DNA of 64,000 nucleotides from CAIWHR01 sp963724975 (GTDB lineage Bacteria; Pseudomonadota; Gammaproteobacteria; Burkholderiales; Casimicrobiaceae): positions 682,001-746,000 of the forward strand of contig CAVRXB010000005.1 of assembly GCA_963724975.1 (NCBI GenBank). The letters run 5' to 3'. The position numbers and the translations under genes are program-made. Positions 48,274 through 58,412 of the stretch are shown here, piece after piece. Under the pieces are notes generated by a model, which was not told where the DNA came from, made no database searches, and worked only from the letters and a program-made list of their open reading frames with translations. Position 1 is the stretch's first letter, and the number at the start of each line of letters is the position of its first letter.

Positions 48274-48580
48274 TCACACGACCGGCCGTGCCGCCTTTTC
48301 TCGAGCTATGAAGCAAGCTTCCGCGAGTTCGGGGTGCCGAGCTTTCGGATGCGCGCCTTGCCAACGCGAGCCGGCCTCGTCGCATTGTGCGGCCGTCAGG
48401 CGGGCGCGAGCGTCTCCAATCACGCGCGCGGGCACTCCGGCCACGAACGCGTAGTCGGAAACATCCTCGTTGACGACTGCTCCGGCGCGAACCAGGCACT
48501 TTTTGCCAATCGTGATGCCACAGATCATGCTCGCGTTGGATCCGATTGACGCCGCGGCTTGACCCGAGTTGCCTCGAGCT
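48274..48580 (-). pseudogene. Remnant of a hexapeptide-repeat acetyltransferase gene
   Basis: The frame reads AASIGSNASMICGITIGK, AVVNEDVSDYAFVAGVPARVIGDARARL and then an unrelated tail. It matches the last third of the acetyltransferase at 54818-55297, where the same region reads AASIGSNATIICGVTIGE. The upstream half is absent, and a two-base offset separates TRVK from AASIG. Together with the repeat-domain gene next to it, it mirrors the arrangement at 54.8-56.8 kb. Confidence 0.72.
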
Positions 48581-48664
48581 TTCAGTGCGTGTCCGTTTGC
48601 ATGCCGAACGAATCGTCCGCATCAGATGCCGCGCGGGACCCGACCGCTCGGGACATACGGCCGA

Positions 48665-51600
48665 TCAATGGAACTTGCCGAGCATCGGCAGATCGCCGGC
48701 AGCGCCGTAGATGAAGACCACGTCCGCCACGCCGTCGCGCTTCGTGCTCACGTACCAAGTGCCATCCCGAAAGATGCACAGATCGGCCTTGCCGTCGCCA
48801 TCCCAGTCGAACAGCAGCGGAATGTCCTGCGGCCCGCCACCGAAGGTGACCGTCATGTCCACCGTGCCGTTGCGGTTGGTGTCGATGTACCAAATCCCGT
48901 TGCGGTAGATCGCAAGATCGGCGATGCCGTCACCATTGACGTCGGCCGCCAGCGGCACGTCGTTGGCGACCCCGCCGAGCGTGTACGTCAGGTCGACCGA
49001 CCCGTTGAGATTCGTGTCCACATACCACACGCCGGCACGGTAGATCACGATGTCGTCGAGGCCCCCGGCACCGGAGAAATTCGCCGTCAGCGGAATGTCG
49101 CCCACCCCCCCGCAAGACCCACCACCGCATCCGCCGTTCCGTCGCGATTCGTGTCGAGATACCAAAAGCCGTTCCGATAGATGATCAGGCTCGACTTGCC
49201 GCCCGGACTCATGTATCCCACCAGCGGCACGTCGCCGGCCACGCCGAACTGGATCTGCGCATCGGGCACGTGATCGAAGTTGTAGTCGAGCAGGAAGCGG
49301 TAGGGCGGCTTCGTCAGCCCCGCCGTCTTCCGGTACAAACCGACATCCGGGGGCAAGGTCACCGAAACGTAGTCGCTGATCGTCTGGGTGTCGCTGCCCG
49401 CCAGCCCCGGTCACCGTCAGCGTGACCGTATAGGCGCCCGGCACCGAATAGACCTTGCCTGGATTGGCGAGGGTGCTAACGGTGCCGTCGCCGAAGTCCC
49501 AGGCGTAGCCGGTGACGCCGCCGCCCATGGATTCATCGATGAAATTGACGGTGAGCGGAGCAACCCCTGCGGTGGCCGATGCGGAGAACTTCGCTCGCGG
49601 TGTCACCTTGACATAGTTGGTCTGGGTCTTCGTGTTGCTGCCTCCAGGCCCGGTGACCGTGAGCGCGACCGTGTAGATGCCCGACAGCAGAATAGACCTT
49701 GCTCGGATTGGCAGCGGGGCTCGTCGTGCCGTCGCCGAAAGTCCCAGGCATAGCTCGTGATGCTGCCGGTCGAGGCGTTGCTGAACGTCAACCGTTTGCG
49801 GGGCCTTTCCCTTGGTTGGCGTGCCGGTGAACTGCGCCACCGGCGCCGGCGCGGACACCGTCATGTAGTTGGTGCGCGTCTGCGTGTTGCTGCCGCCGGG
49901 ACCGGTCACGGTCAGCGCGACCGTGTAGGTGCCGGCCGCCGCGTAGACGTGGCTCGGACTCGCCGCCGTGCTGGTGCCGCCGTCACCGAAGGTCCACGCG
50001 TAGCTGGTGATCGATCCGGTCGACGTGTTGCTGAAGTTCACCGTCAGCGGGAAGGTGCCCGAGGTCGGACTGCCGGTGAACTGCGCCACCGGCGCCGGCG
50101 TCGCACACCGTGATGTAGTTGGTGCGCGTCTGCGTGTTGCTGCCACCCGGACCGGTCACGGTCAGCGCGACGGTGTAGGTGCCGGCCGCCGCGTAGACGT
50201 GGCTCGGACTCGCCGCGGTGCTGGTGCCGCCGTCACCGAAGGTCCACGCGTAGCTGGTGATCGATCCGGTCGACGTGTTGCTGAAGTTCACCGTCAGCGG
50301 GAAGGTGCCCGAGGTCGGACTGCCGGTGAACTGCGCCACCGGCGCCGGCGTGGACACCGTGATGTAGTTGGTGCGCGTCTGCGTGTTGCTGCCGCCGGGA
50401 CCGGTCACCGTCAGCGCCACCGTGTAGGTGCCCGGCCGCCGCGTAGACGTGGCTCGGACTCGCCACCGTGCTCGTGCCGCCGTCACCGAAGGTCCAGGCG
50501 TAGCTGGTGATCGATCCGGTCGACGTGTTGCTGAAGTTCACCGTCAGCGGGAAGGTGCCCGAGGTCGGCTGCCGGTGAACTGCGCCACCGGCGCCGGCGC
50601 GCACACCGTGACGTAGTTGGTGCGCGTCTGCGTGTTGCTGCCGCCGGGGCCGGTGACCGTCAGCGCGACCGTGTAGGTGCCGGCCGCCGCGTAGACGTGG
50701 CTCGGACTCGCCGCGGTGCTGGTGCCGCCGTCGCCGAAGGTCCAGGCGTAGCTGGTGATCGATCCGGTCGACGTGTTGCTGAAGTTCACCGTCAGCGGGC
50801 AGTGCCCGAGGTCGGACTGCCGGTGAACTGCGCGACCGGCGCCGGCGCGGACACCGTGACGTAGTTGGTGCGCGTCTGCGTGTTGCTGCCGCCGGGCCGG
50901 TCACCGTCAGCGCGACGGTGTAGGTGCCCGCCGCCGCGTAGACGTGGCTCGGACTCGCCACGGTGCTGGTGCCGCCGTCGCCGAAGGTCCACGCGTAGCT
51001 GGTGATCGATCCGGTCGACGTGTTGCTGAAGTTCACCGTCAGCGGGAAGGTGCCCGAGGTCGGACTGCCGGTGAACTGCGCGACCGGCGCCGGCGTCGCC
51101 CACCGTCACGTAGTTGGTGCGCGTCTGCGTGTTGCTGCCGCCGGGACCGGTCACCGTGAGCGCGACCGTGTAGGTGCCGGCCGCCGCGTAGACGTGGCTC
51201 GGACTCGCCGCCGTGCTCGTGCCGCCATCGCCGAAGGTCCACGCGTAGCTGGTGATCGACCGGTCGACGTGTTGCTGAAGTTCACCGTCAGCGGGAAGGT
51301 GCCCGAGGTCGGACTGCCGGTGAACTGCGCGACCGGCGCCGGCGGCGCCGACCGTCATGTAGTTGGTGCGCGTCTGCGTGTTGCTGCCGCCGGGACCGGT
51401 CACGGTGAGCGCGACCGTGTAGGTGCCCGCCGCCGCGTAGACGTGGCTCGGATTCGCCGCCGTGCTGGTGCCGCCATCGCCGAAGGTCCACGCGTAGCTG
51501 GTGATCGATGCCGGTCGACGTGTTGCTGAAGTTCACCGTCAGCGGGAAGGTGCCCGAGGTCGGGCTGCCGGTGAACTGCGCCACCGGTACGCTGTACGGC

Positions 51601-51938
51601 ACCGTCGTGCCGACGTCGTTCGAGTAACCGCTCTCCGCATGCGACGCGTCGTACGCGGTCACCGCAAAGTGGTAGGTCGCGCCTTCGGTCAAGCCCGTGA
51701 CCGTGTATGTCGTCGTGTTGCCGACGTCGATGCTGCGACGGGTAGTTGCCGGCGGTCGGCCCGTAGTAGACCTTGTACCCGGCCAAGTCGGACGCTCGTC
51801 ACCGGATCCCAAGCGAGATTCACCCCGGCAGCGAGCGCGCGCGCCGCCACGACCAACAGCAAGCAGGAATAGTCCCAGCGGCCGCGCCAGCGCGGCCAAC
51901 CTGCTCAAGCCGCTGCGCGAACGAGATACGTCGGCCAT
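48665..51938 (-). CDS. Exported FN3 plus nine-PKD protein with C-terminal IYR/WYxDTNRDG repeats (several frame breaks)
   Basis: About 1090 residues when joined. It has a signal peptide (MADVSRSRSGLSRLAALAR and a hydrophobic core with a frame break near 51870), then one FN3 domain (NLAWDPVTS, GYKVYYGPTAGNYP, TYTVTGLTEGATYHFAVTAYD). Nine PKD domains follow (each with AQFTGSPTSGTFPLTVNFSN, SYAWTFGDGGTS, GTYTVALTVTGPGG). The C-terminal part has repeats such as IIYRNGFWYLDTNRDG and ends MLGKFH. Expected function is a matrix or adhesion protein. A c-di-GMP-I riboswitch and a start-codon hairpin precede it. More than six single-base breaks are needed to read it through. Confidence 0.8.
49380..51590. 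repeat. Nine tandem PKD-coding repeats of about 249 bp
   Basis: Unit starts are recognised by GGTGAACTGCG near 51568, 51317, 51070, 50824, 50574, 50328, 50077 and 49828; a ninth, divergent unit begins near 49600. Seven units are nearly identical, the last two diverged. One-base gaps differ between units and cause the frame breaks. Copy number may vary by recombination. Confidence 0.9.
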
Positions 51939-51939
51939 C

Positions 51940-51970
51940 GTGCCTCCCCAAACTTACAGCCAAGAGGCAC
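51940..51970 (-). promoter_or_regulatory. Shine-Dalgarno-sequestering hairpin before the PKD gene
   Basis: On the minus strand GTGCCTC is followed 17 bases later by GAGGCAC, directly before the ATG. The second arm includes the GGGGAGG ribosome site. The same pair stands before the gene at 56796, so pairing is conserved. It is a plausible expression platform of the upstream riboswitch. Confidence 0.75.
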
Positions 51971-51980
51971 GAAGGCCATT

Positions 51981-52068
51981 CCTTGGCGACCAGGCTGCCA
52001 TGTCCCGCTGTGGGGATTTAGGCCCTCGGCTTTGCGTCCCGCCCTTTCGAGCGGTTTGCCTTTTTCAG
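51981..52068 (-). ncRNA. c-di-GMP-I (GEMM) riboswitch 1
   Basis: On the minus strand the conserved core reads GGCAAACC, a CCGCTC-GAAA-GGGCGG tetraloop stem, GGGACGCAAAGCC, GGGCCTAA, a short hairpin, and GGCAGCCTGGTCGCC. These match the GNRA tetraloop and receptor, ligand-pocket and P1b/P2 parts of the GEMM-I consensus. The aptamer ends about 42 bases before the PKD gene start. It should sense c-di-GMP; whether it activates or represses depends on how it competes with the start hairpin. Confidence 0.92.
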
Positions 52069-52555
52069 AAACGGAAACGACCCGACAGATCAGAGCTACT
52101 GCATCAACGCACCAGCATTCGAACGACGGCCTCCCAGGCCACCTTCCGACGCTTTCAAATCCTGTGCACGTCCACCCGATCCAACGACGTTTTTTTCGTA
52201 CCGCCCAGCAGCGATCCAGGCGTTATTCCACGGTCCTCGCGCAGCCTCGCGCGGGAACCAAACGGCCCTCTACAGGGGCTCTTCCATGACAATAGCATAA
52301 TGACGTTGGAATGGAAACTGACGCAGATCAAGTTCCGATCCCGGAAGGGACTTCGCGCGTGGTCCGTCGGCGGCCGCCGGACCGATGTCCGGATCGCTGG
52401 CACGGCACGCGGAAACGCCGCTGAATCAGACGGATAGGGATCCGCGGCGCCCGGCACCGACTCGCTAAGGTCCGGGAGCGGCCTTCGTCGGCCGACGAGA
52501 GCCAGAACGCTGGGGCGCTACGGCGTCTCGGCGCCGGCGCGCCGAGCCGCCTCGA
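52069..52555. other. Leader and intergenic region before riboswitch 1
   Basis: No gene is seen. At 52286-52298, the minus strand reads ATGCTATTGTCAT, the same 13 bases found at 56988-57000 and 62261-62273. It lies about 220 bases upstream of the riboswitch on the same strand and may be part of a promoter or regulator site. Confidence 0.5.
52286..52298 (-). promoter_or_regulatory. Shared 13-base element ATGCTATTGTCAT, copy 1
   Basis: Occurs identically three times in the right part, always on the strand of, and 190-350 bases upstream of, a gene for an exported matrix-type protein. After it each copy has CAT, a few bases and AGC(C/T)CC. Interpretation as a shared promoter or operator is inference. 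Confidence 0.5.
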
Positions 52556-53691
52556 TCAGGCGGCGCTCGTTACCCGCGGTGTCGCCTGACTTCCCGCCGC
52601 GAGCCCCTTGAGCGCCCGCACGACCTCCTCGGCCTGAGCGTCGGTCAGCTCCGGGAACATCGGGAGCGACAGCACTTCGTTCGCCGCCCGCTCGGAGTGC
52701 GGGAACTGTCCGGCGCGGTAACCCAGATCCGCAAACGCGGGAAGCAGGTGCACCGGAATCGGATAGTGGATTCCCGTCTGAATGCCTTGCGCATTCAGCG
52801 CCTCCTGCCACGCCTCGCGCTGGCCGGTCCGGATCGCATAGACGTGATAGACGTGACGCGCATAGGCCATGGCCGGCGGCGTCGCCACGCCGCTGCCGGC
52901 CAGGAGCCGGTCGTACCGCGCGGCCGCTGCGCGGCGCGCCTCGGTCCACGCTTCGAGGTGGCGCAGCTTGACCCGCAGCACCGCGCCCTGAATCCCCTCG
53001 AGGCGGTAGTTGTAGCCCTTGAGCACGTGCTGATATTTCTTCTCGGCGCCCCAGTCGCGCAGCATGCGGATCGTGCGCGCGTAGTCCGCATTGTCCGTGA
53101 CCACCATGCCGCCTTCGCCGTAGGCGCCGAGGTTCTTGCCGGGATAGAAGCTGAAGCAGCCCATGTCGCCCATGCTTCCGGCGCGCCGTCCCTTGTACTC
53201 GGCACCGTGCGCCTGGCACGCATCCTCGATCACGACGAGGCCGTGCCGCTTCGCGATCTCCAGCATCGGATCCATGTCCGCCGGCTGGCCGTACAGATGC
53301 ACCGGAATGATCGCCTTCGTGCGCTCGGTGATCGCGGCCTCGATCGCCGCGACGTCGATGGTGAACGACCGCGGATCGATGTCGACGAAGACCGGGCGTC
53401 GCGCCCGTGTAGCAGATCGCCGACACGGTCGCGACGAACGTGAACGGAACCGTGATGACTTCGTCGCCGGGACCGATGTTCGCCGCGAGCAGGGACAAGA
53501 TGCAGCGCGCTCGTCCCCGTGTTCACGCCGATGCCATGACTCGTCTTGCAATAGGCGGCGAACTCCTGCTCGAATGCCGCGACCTCGCTGCCGAGCGTGA
53601 ACTGGCAGCTGTCCAGAACGCCCTGGATCGCCGCGTTGACCTCGGTCTTGATCGACGCGTACTGCGCCTTGAGATCGACAAATGGAATCAC
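52556..53691 (-). CDS. DegT/DnrJ/EryC1/StrS aminotransferase (WlbC/WbpE-like; two frame breaks)
   Basis: About 378 residues. The start VIPFVDLKAQYASIKTEVNAAI at the GTG at 53691 overlaps the upstream stop. Later landmarks are SGTSALHL (read through breaks near 53500 and 53395), EDACQAHGAEYKG, FSFYPGKNLGAYGEGG with the PLP lysine, YNYRLEGIQGAVLRVKL, and GIHYPIPVHLLPAF. The family installs the 3-amino group on UDP-3-keto-sugars. With the two genes upstream it fits synthesis of UDP-2,3-diacetamido-2,3-dideoxy-glucuronic acid or a related sugar. Confidence 0.88.
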
Positions 53692-54718
53692 GATGGTTTC
53701 CCCTGACGTTGCACGTACACGGTCTCGCCCTTGCCGCGCATCGAGCTGGTGGCCGCCTCGATCAATTCGACGACCCGCAGACCGAGGTGCCCGTCGGTCT
53801 CCGGCACCTTGCCATGCTCGATGCAGTCGACGAAATGCGCGGCTTCCACGCTCAATGCCTCGGTCCCCACGAGCTTCGGCGCCCACATGTCGCCCGTCCG
53901 GTAGCCGACGCGCATCTCGTGAATCTGTTTCGGGTCGTCGGTGAAGCTGACGCCCTTGTCGTAGACCTTGATCTTTTCGCTCGGCGCGAGGTCATCGTAG
54001 ATGATCATCTTCTTGCTGCCGCCGATCAGGATCTGGCGCACCTTGACCGGCGCCAGCCAGCTCACGTTCGCATGGGCGATCGGTCCCGACGCGATAGAAC
54101 AGCGTGATGTAGGCCAGGTTCTCCGGCGTGCCGGGAAAGTGGTTGGTGCCGCTCGCCGACACGGCGGTCGGGTGTTCGCCCAGCAGATAGTCGAGGATCG
54201 AGAAATCGTGGACGGCCAGATCGGAGATCACGCTGACATCGCGCTGGAACAGGCCGAGATTCACGCGGACCGAATCGTAGTAGTACACGCGTCCGAGCTC
54301 GCCGCTCTTGATGATCTCGCCCATCCGGCGGACGGCGCCCGTGTAGATGAACGTGTGGTCGACGATCAGCGTGCGCTTGCGCCGCTCGGCCTCGTCGATC
54401 AGCTTGCGCGCCTGGAGCGAGGTCTCCGCCATCGGCTTTTCGAGCCACAGGTGCTTGCCGGCCTTGAGCGCGGCCATGCCGAGCTCGAAATGCGTGCTGA
54501 CCGGCGTCGCGACCGCGATGGCATCGATCGAAGGATCGCGCAGCAGGTCCTGGAAGTCGGACGTGGTCTTGCACCGCCGGGTAGCGCCGCTGAACGATTT
54601 CGAGCTTCGTCGGATCGAGATCCGCGACCGCCGCAACGGCGGCCCCGGGCGTCTCGGCGAAGTTTCTGACGAGATTGGGGCCCCAGTAGCCATAGCCGAT
54701 GACGCCGATATTGATCAT
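53688..54718 (-). CDS. Gfo/Idh/MocA oxidoreductase (WlbA/WbpB-like UDP-sugar 3-dehydrogenase; two frame breaks)
   Basis: About 342 residues. MINIGVIGYGYWGPNLVRNFAE contains the Rossmann motif GYGYWG, and EKPMAE is the catalytic region. HTFIYTGAVRRMGEIIKSGELG and SVISDLAVHDFSILDYLLG are shared with WlbA/WbpB-type enzymes that oxidise C3 of UDP-GlcNAc-uronic acid. The frame breaks near 54575 and 54085. It stands upstream of and overlaps the aminotransferase gene. Confidence 0.88.
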
Positions 54719-54817
54719 TGCGATCGCGCTCTTCTTGTTGGATGGGAGGTGTCTCGATCGGGATGCATGCGAATTGCGCGGACAGGCGCGCTATCGAAGC
54801 GCGATTAGCGTCAGGAT

Positions 54818-55297
54818 TCACCGGCGCGTGCGCGTATCTCCGATGACGCGCGCGGGCACGCCGGCCACGATGGCGAAATCCGGGACGTCCTTGTTGACTA
54901 CCGCGCCCGCACCGACCAGCGCACCTTCGCCGATCGTGACCCCGCAGATGATGGTCGCATTGGAACCGATCGATGCCGCTCGTTTCACGCGCGTTGCTTC
55001 AACCTTCCAGTCGGCCTCGGTCTGCAGACCGCCATCGGCGTTGGTCGCACGCGGGTATCGATCGTTCGTGAACATGACACCGTGACCGACGAAGACCTCG
55101 TCTTCGATGACCACGCCCTCGCAAATGAATGAGTGCGAAGAGATCTTGCACCGGGCCCCGACCAGCGATTTCTTCTGAATCTCGACGAACGCGCCGATCT
55201 TGGTTTCGTCGCCGATTGTGCAACCGTAGAGATTGACGAGCGACGGCTGCGGAATGCTGACGTTCGCGCCGAGCGAAACGGTGTCGGAAATGGGCAT
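54818..55297 (-). CDS. Hexapeptide-repeat N-acetyltransferase (WlbB/WbpD-like)
   Basis: A 159-residue left-handed beta-helix acetyltransferase. CTIGDETKIGAFVEIQKKSLVGARCKI and GHGVMFTNDRYPRA are typical of WbpD/WlbB, which acetylate the 3-amino group of UDP-2-acetamido-3-amino-glucuronate; the end VVNKDVPDFAIVAGVPARVIG is conserved. The ATG at 55297 is preferred. It is first in a three-gene unit with the dehydrogenase and aminotransferase. Confidence 0.9.
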   Translation of the reverse strand: MPISDTVSLGANVSIPQPSLVNLYGCTIGDETKIGAFVEIQKKSLVGARCKISSHSFICEGVVIEDEVFVGHGVMFTNDRYPRATNADGGLQTEADWKVEATRVKRAASIGSNATIICGVTIGEGALVGAGAVVNKDVPDFAIVAGVPARVIGDTRTRR

Positions 55298-55759
55298 TGC
55301 GAACAATTCTCCCGTCAAGGCCAACTCGCCTGGCGCCCGCACCGACTCGCGCGTCGAAAGACGATGACCACCGCTTCCCTGTCCACAATGATAGTCGAAT
55401 CTTGCGACGCGCGCCCCTCTCGCCGGAGACGCGGCCGTCACGGCGACTGCTCGATACGCGCAGCATTGTGCGATACAGCCGAAGAAATCGGCCTAGCGTG
55501 CGCGCGAATGCGCCGACGGATCCATAACGGTCCGTTGCCATAGGCGAATGAGAATCGTCGTCCAACGCGCTCGAAGGACGAGACGGTCGCGCGCTGGTTT
55601 CCCTGGAGCCCATCCGGCGCAAGCCGCCGGCGGTCGACCAGGATCGGGGCGTACCGCGTGTTGCTACGGCGCGTAATGCGCTGCGCGACGGCGGAGCGAT
55701 CAATCGGAAGCGAAGAGCAAGACCGCGACTCGACCCCAGCCGCTTGCGACCTTCGCCGA
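55298..55759. other. Intergenic region without recognised gene
   Basis: No conserved coding signal, riboswitch core or repeat was recognised. It likely holds the promoter for the acetyltransferase unit and the end of the next transcript. Confidence 0.4.
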
Positions 55760-56796
55760 TCAGTGGAACTTGCCGAGCATGCGGCAGGTCGCCGGCCGCG
55801 CCGTAGCCGAAGATCACGTCCGCCACGCCATCGCGCTTCGTGCTCACGTACCACATGCCGTCGCGGAAGAGGCACAGATCGGCCTTGCCGTCGCCATTCC
55901 AGTCGAACAGCAGCGGAATATCCTGCGGCAGCCCGCCGAAGATCACCGTCATGTCGACCGTGCCGTTGCGGTTCGTGTCGATGTACCAGATCCCGTTGCG
56001 GTAGATCGCAAGATCGGCGATGCCGTCACCATTGACGTCGCCCGCCAGCGGCATGTCGCCGGGCGACGCCGCCAAGCATGTAGGTCAGGTTGACCGACCC
56101 GTTGAGATTCGTGTCCACATACCACATGCCGGCGCGGTAGATGACGATGTCGTCGAGCTCGCCCGGACCGGAGAAATTCGCGGTCAGCGGAATATCGCCA
56201 GCCACGCCACCGAGACGCCACCACCGCATCGGCCACTCCGTCGCGGTTCGTGTCGAGTACCACATCCCGTTTCGATAGACGATCAGGCTCGACTTGCCGC
56301 CCGGGACTCATGTAGCCGACCAGCGGCACGTCGCCCGCCGCGCCATACTGGATCTGCGCATCCGGCACGTGATCGAAGTTGTAGTCCAGTATGAAGCGGT
56401 AGGGCGGCTTCGTCAGCCCCGCCGTCTTCCGATACAAGCCGACATCGGGCAGCGCCGGCACCGTCGTCCCGACGTCATTGGAGAATCCACTCTCCAACTT
56501 TGACGCGTCGTAGGCCGTCACCACAAAGTGGTAGGTCGGCCCCGTCGGTCAACCCGGTGACGGTGTACGTCGTGCGTATTGCCGACGTCGATCTTCGATG
56601 GATAGTTGCCGACCGATGGGCCCGTAATAGACCATGTAGCCGGACAGCGCCGGGCTCACTACCGGATCCCAGGCCAGATTCACGCCCGGCAGCAAGAGCA
56701 GGCGCCGCTACGACCAACAGCAACAGGAGAAAGACCGAGCGACCGCGCCACGGCGGCTAATGCCTCTCAAGCCGCTGCGCAAGATACGTCGGCCAT
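55760..56796 (-). CDS. Exported FN3 protein with C-terminal IYR/WYxDTNRDG repeats (frame breaks)
   Basis: About 340 residues when bridged. It starts at ATG 56796 with MADVSCAAA, a break near 56770, a hydrophobic signal core, one FN3 domain (NLAWDPVVSPALSGYMVYYGP, TYTVTGLTDG, VTAYDASKLESGFSNDVGTTVP) and the shared C-terminal domain. That domain runs from PDVGLYRKTAGLTKPPYRF through WYVDTNLNGSVNLTYMLGG and WYIDTNRNGTVDMTV, with its end in the MLGKFH frame at 55760. It is the PKD protein without the PKD array. It shares the same riboswitch-hairpin leader. Confidence 0.8.
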
Positions 56797-56797
56797 C

Positions 56798-56829
56798 GTG
56801 CCTCCCTCAAACTCGCAGCCAAGAGGCAC
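56798..56829 (-). promoter_or_regulatory. Shine-Dalgarno-sequestering hairpin before the FN3 gene
   Basis: The minus strand reads GTGCCTC, an 18-base loop and GAGGCAC just before ATG. The loop differs from copy 1 but the arms are unchanged, including the GGGAGG ribosome site. Confidence 0.75.
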
Positions 56830-56839
56830 TAAGCCCATT

Positions 56840-56925
56840 CTTGGCAACCAGGCTGCCATGTCCCCTCGGGGGATTTAGGCCCTCGGCTTTGCGTCCCGCC
56901 CTTTCGAGTGGTTTGCCCATTTCCG
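56840..56925 (-). ncRNA. c-di-GMP-I (GEMM) riboswitch 2
   Basis: The minus strand reads GGCAAACC, CCACTC-GAAA-GGGCGG, GGGACGCAAAGCC, GGGCCTAA, a TCCCC-CGA-GGGGA hairpin and GGCAGCCTGGTTGCC. It is close to riboswitch 1 in the core but differs in the variable P3 hairpin in a way that keeps pairing, which is good evidence of structure. It precedes the FN3 protein gene by about 44 bases. Confidence 0.92.
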
Positions 56926-56987
56926 GAAGCGAAGACAGCTTATTCGTCGCCTACAACTTGTTCCAAACGTGTTCTAACGGAGCTCTC

Positions 56988-57000
56988 ATGACAATAGCAT
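56988..57000 (-). promoter_or_regulatory. Shared 13-base element ATGCTATTGTCAT, copy 2
   Basis: Identical to copy 1, about 63 bases upstream of riboswitch 2 on the same strand. See copy 1. Confidence 0.5.
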
Positions 57001-57087
57001 GAAGTTCAGGAATTTGACAACAGATATATGGTTGATTTGTATCAGTCCGAGGTGCGAGACGATGCGGCGAAACGCTGCCGAGCGTCG

Positions 57088-58198
57088 TCACGCGCTCTCG
57101 GTCACCAAGCTGGCCACGTGCTCGGCTATCGCCATGGCGGCAGTGAGTCCGGGCGATTCGATACCGAAGAGATTGACCAGCCCGGCAATGCCGTGATCGC
57201 GCGGTCCCTGAATCATGAAATCCTTCGCTGGCTCGCCTGGCGCCTGGATCTTTGGACGGATTCCGGCGTACGCCGGCATGAGCGCGCCGTCTGCCAATGC
57301 GGGCCAGTAACGCCGAATGGCTTCGTAGAAGCTCCCGGAGCGTCGAGGATCGACATCGTAGTCGAGTCGTTCCACCCACTCCACGTCCGGTCCGAAGCGC
57401 GCCTGCCCTGCCAGGTCGAGCGTGAGATGGACGCCCAGGCCCGCCGCTTCGGGAACGGGATAGATCAGATGGGAAAACGGCGTGCGTCCGGAGAGCGCGA
57501 AGTAGTTGCCCTTGCAGAAATAGCAAGGCGGTACCTTGTCGCGAGGAAACCCCTCGATGGAACTCGCCACCGATTGCGCCGCAAGACCGGCGCAATTGAC
57601 GACTGTTTGCGCCCGAATGGTCGTGCTTTCGATGCCGCCGACGGTCAGCTCGATGCCGGCGCTCGTGACACGCCCGCGCAGGACCGGCGCATTGAATGCA
57701 ATCATGGCGCCGCGGTCCTCGGCATCGCCTTGCAGCGCCAACATCAACTGATGGCTGTCGACGATACCCGTCGACGGTGATCGCAGCGCCAGCAAGACAG
57801 TTGAGCGCAGGCTCCTCGCTTCGCAATTCCGCCTGACTCAACCACGCGAGGTCGTGCACGCCGTTCGCTTCGGCTTGTGCGAGAAGCGTTTCAAGCTGTG
57901 CTTGCTGTTGCCATGCAGTAGCGACGATCAGCTTGCCGCAGCGCCGATGCGCTATGCCACGCTCGGCGATGAATTCGTAGAGCCGCTCCCGGCCCGCAAC
58001 GCAAAGCGAGGCCTTCAGCGAACCGGGGCTGTAGTAGATGCCGGCATGAATGACTTCGCTGTTGCGTGAGCTGGTGCCGGTGCCGATCGCTTCGGCAGCT
58101 TCGAGAACCACTACATCGCGTCCGGCCAATGCAAGCGAGCGCGCGACCGCGAGCCCGATCACACCCGCGCCAATCACCAATGCATCGATGTCATCCAC
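57088..58198 (-). CDS. FAD-dependent oxidoreductase, L-2-hydroxyglutarate oxidase-like (one frame break)
   Basis: About 369 residues of a DAO-fold flavoprotein. DALVIGAGVIGLAVARSLALAG has the GxGxxG motif, then SSRNSEVIHAGIYYSPGSLKASLC, typical of LhgO. GYRRQPSV to GIVDSHQLMLALQ contains the break near 57785. Later, VNCAGLAAQSVA and FGPDVEWVERLDYDVDPRR complete the fold. The GTG at 58198 is the likely start; TTG at 58219 is an alternative. It oxidises L-2-hydroxyglutarate or a similar hydroxyacid. Link to the matrix genes is not evident. Confidence 0.87.
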
Positions 58199-58412
58199 AA
58201 CGGTTGCCGCGGGAATCAAGTCCGAACATTTCGCTGTCGCCTACAACCGGCACCCGTGGGGATGCGATCGTGCTTCGCTGCAGTCATCGCCGGCCACCCG
58301 CGTTCGCCGCAGGCGCGATGCCAAGTCGATGGATGCCTCGGAGGCAGTTATGGCAAAATCGCCGACCTTCTCGATCTCCCATGCTTTCCATGTGCCCGGG
58401 CGCGATGCAAAC

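Noticed and set aside
49380..51590. CRISPR array
   Set aside because: Repeat units are about 249 bp, coding for PKD domains, with no short repeats and unique spacers.
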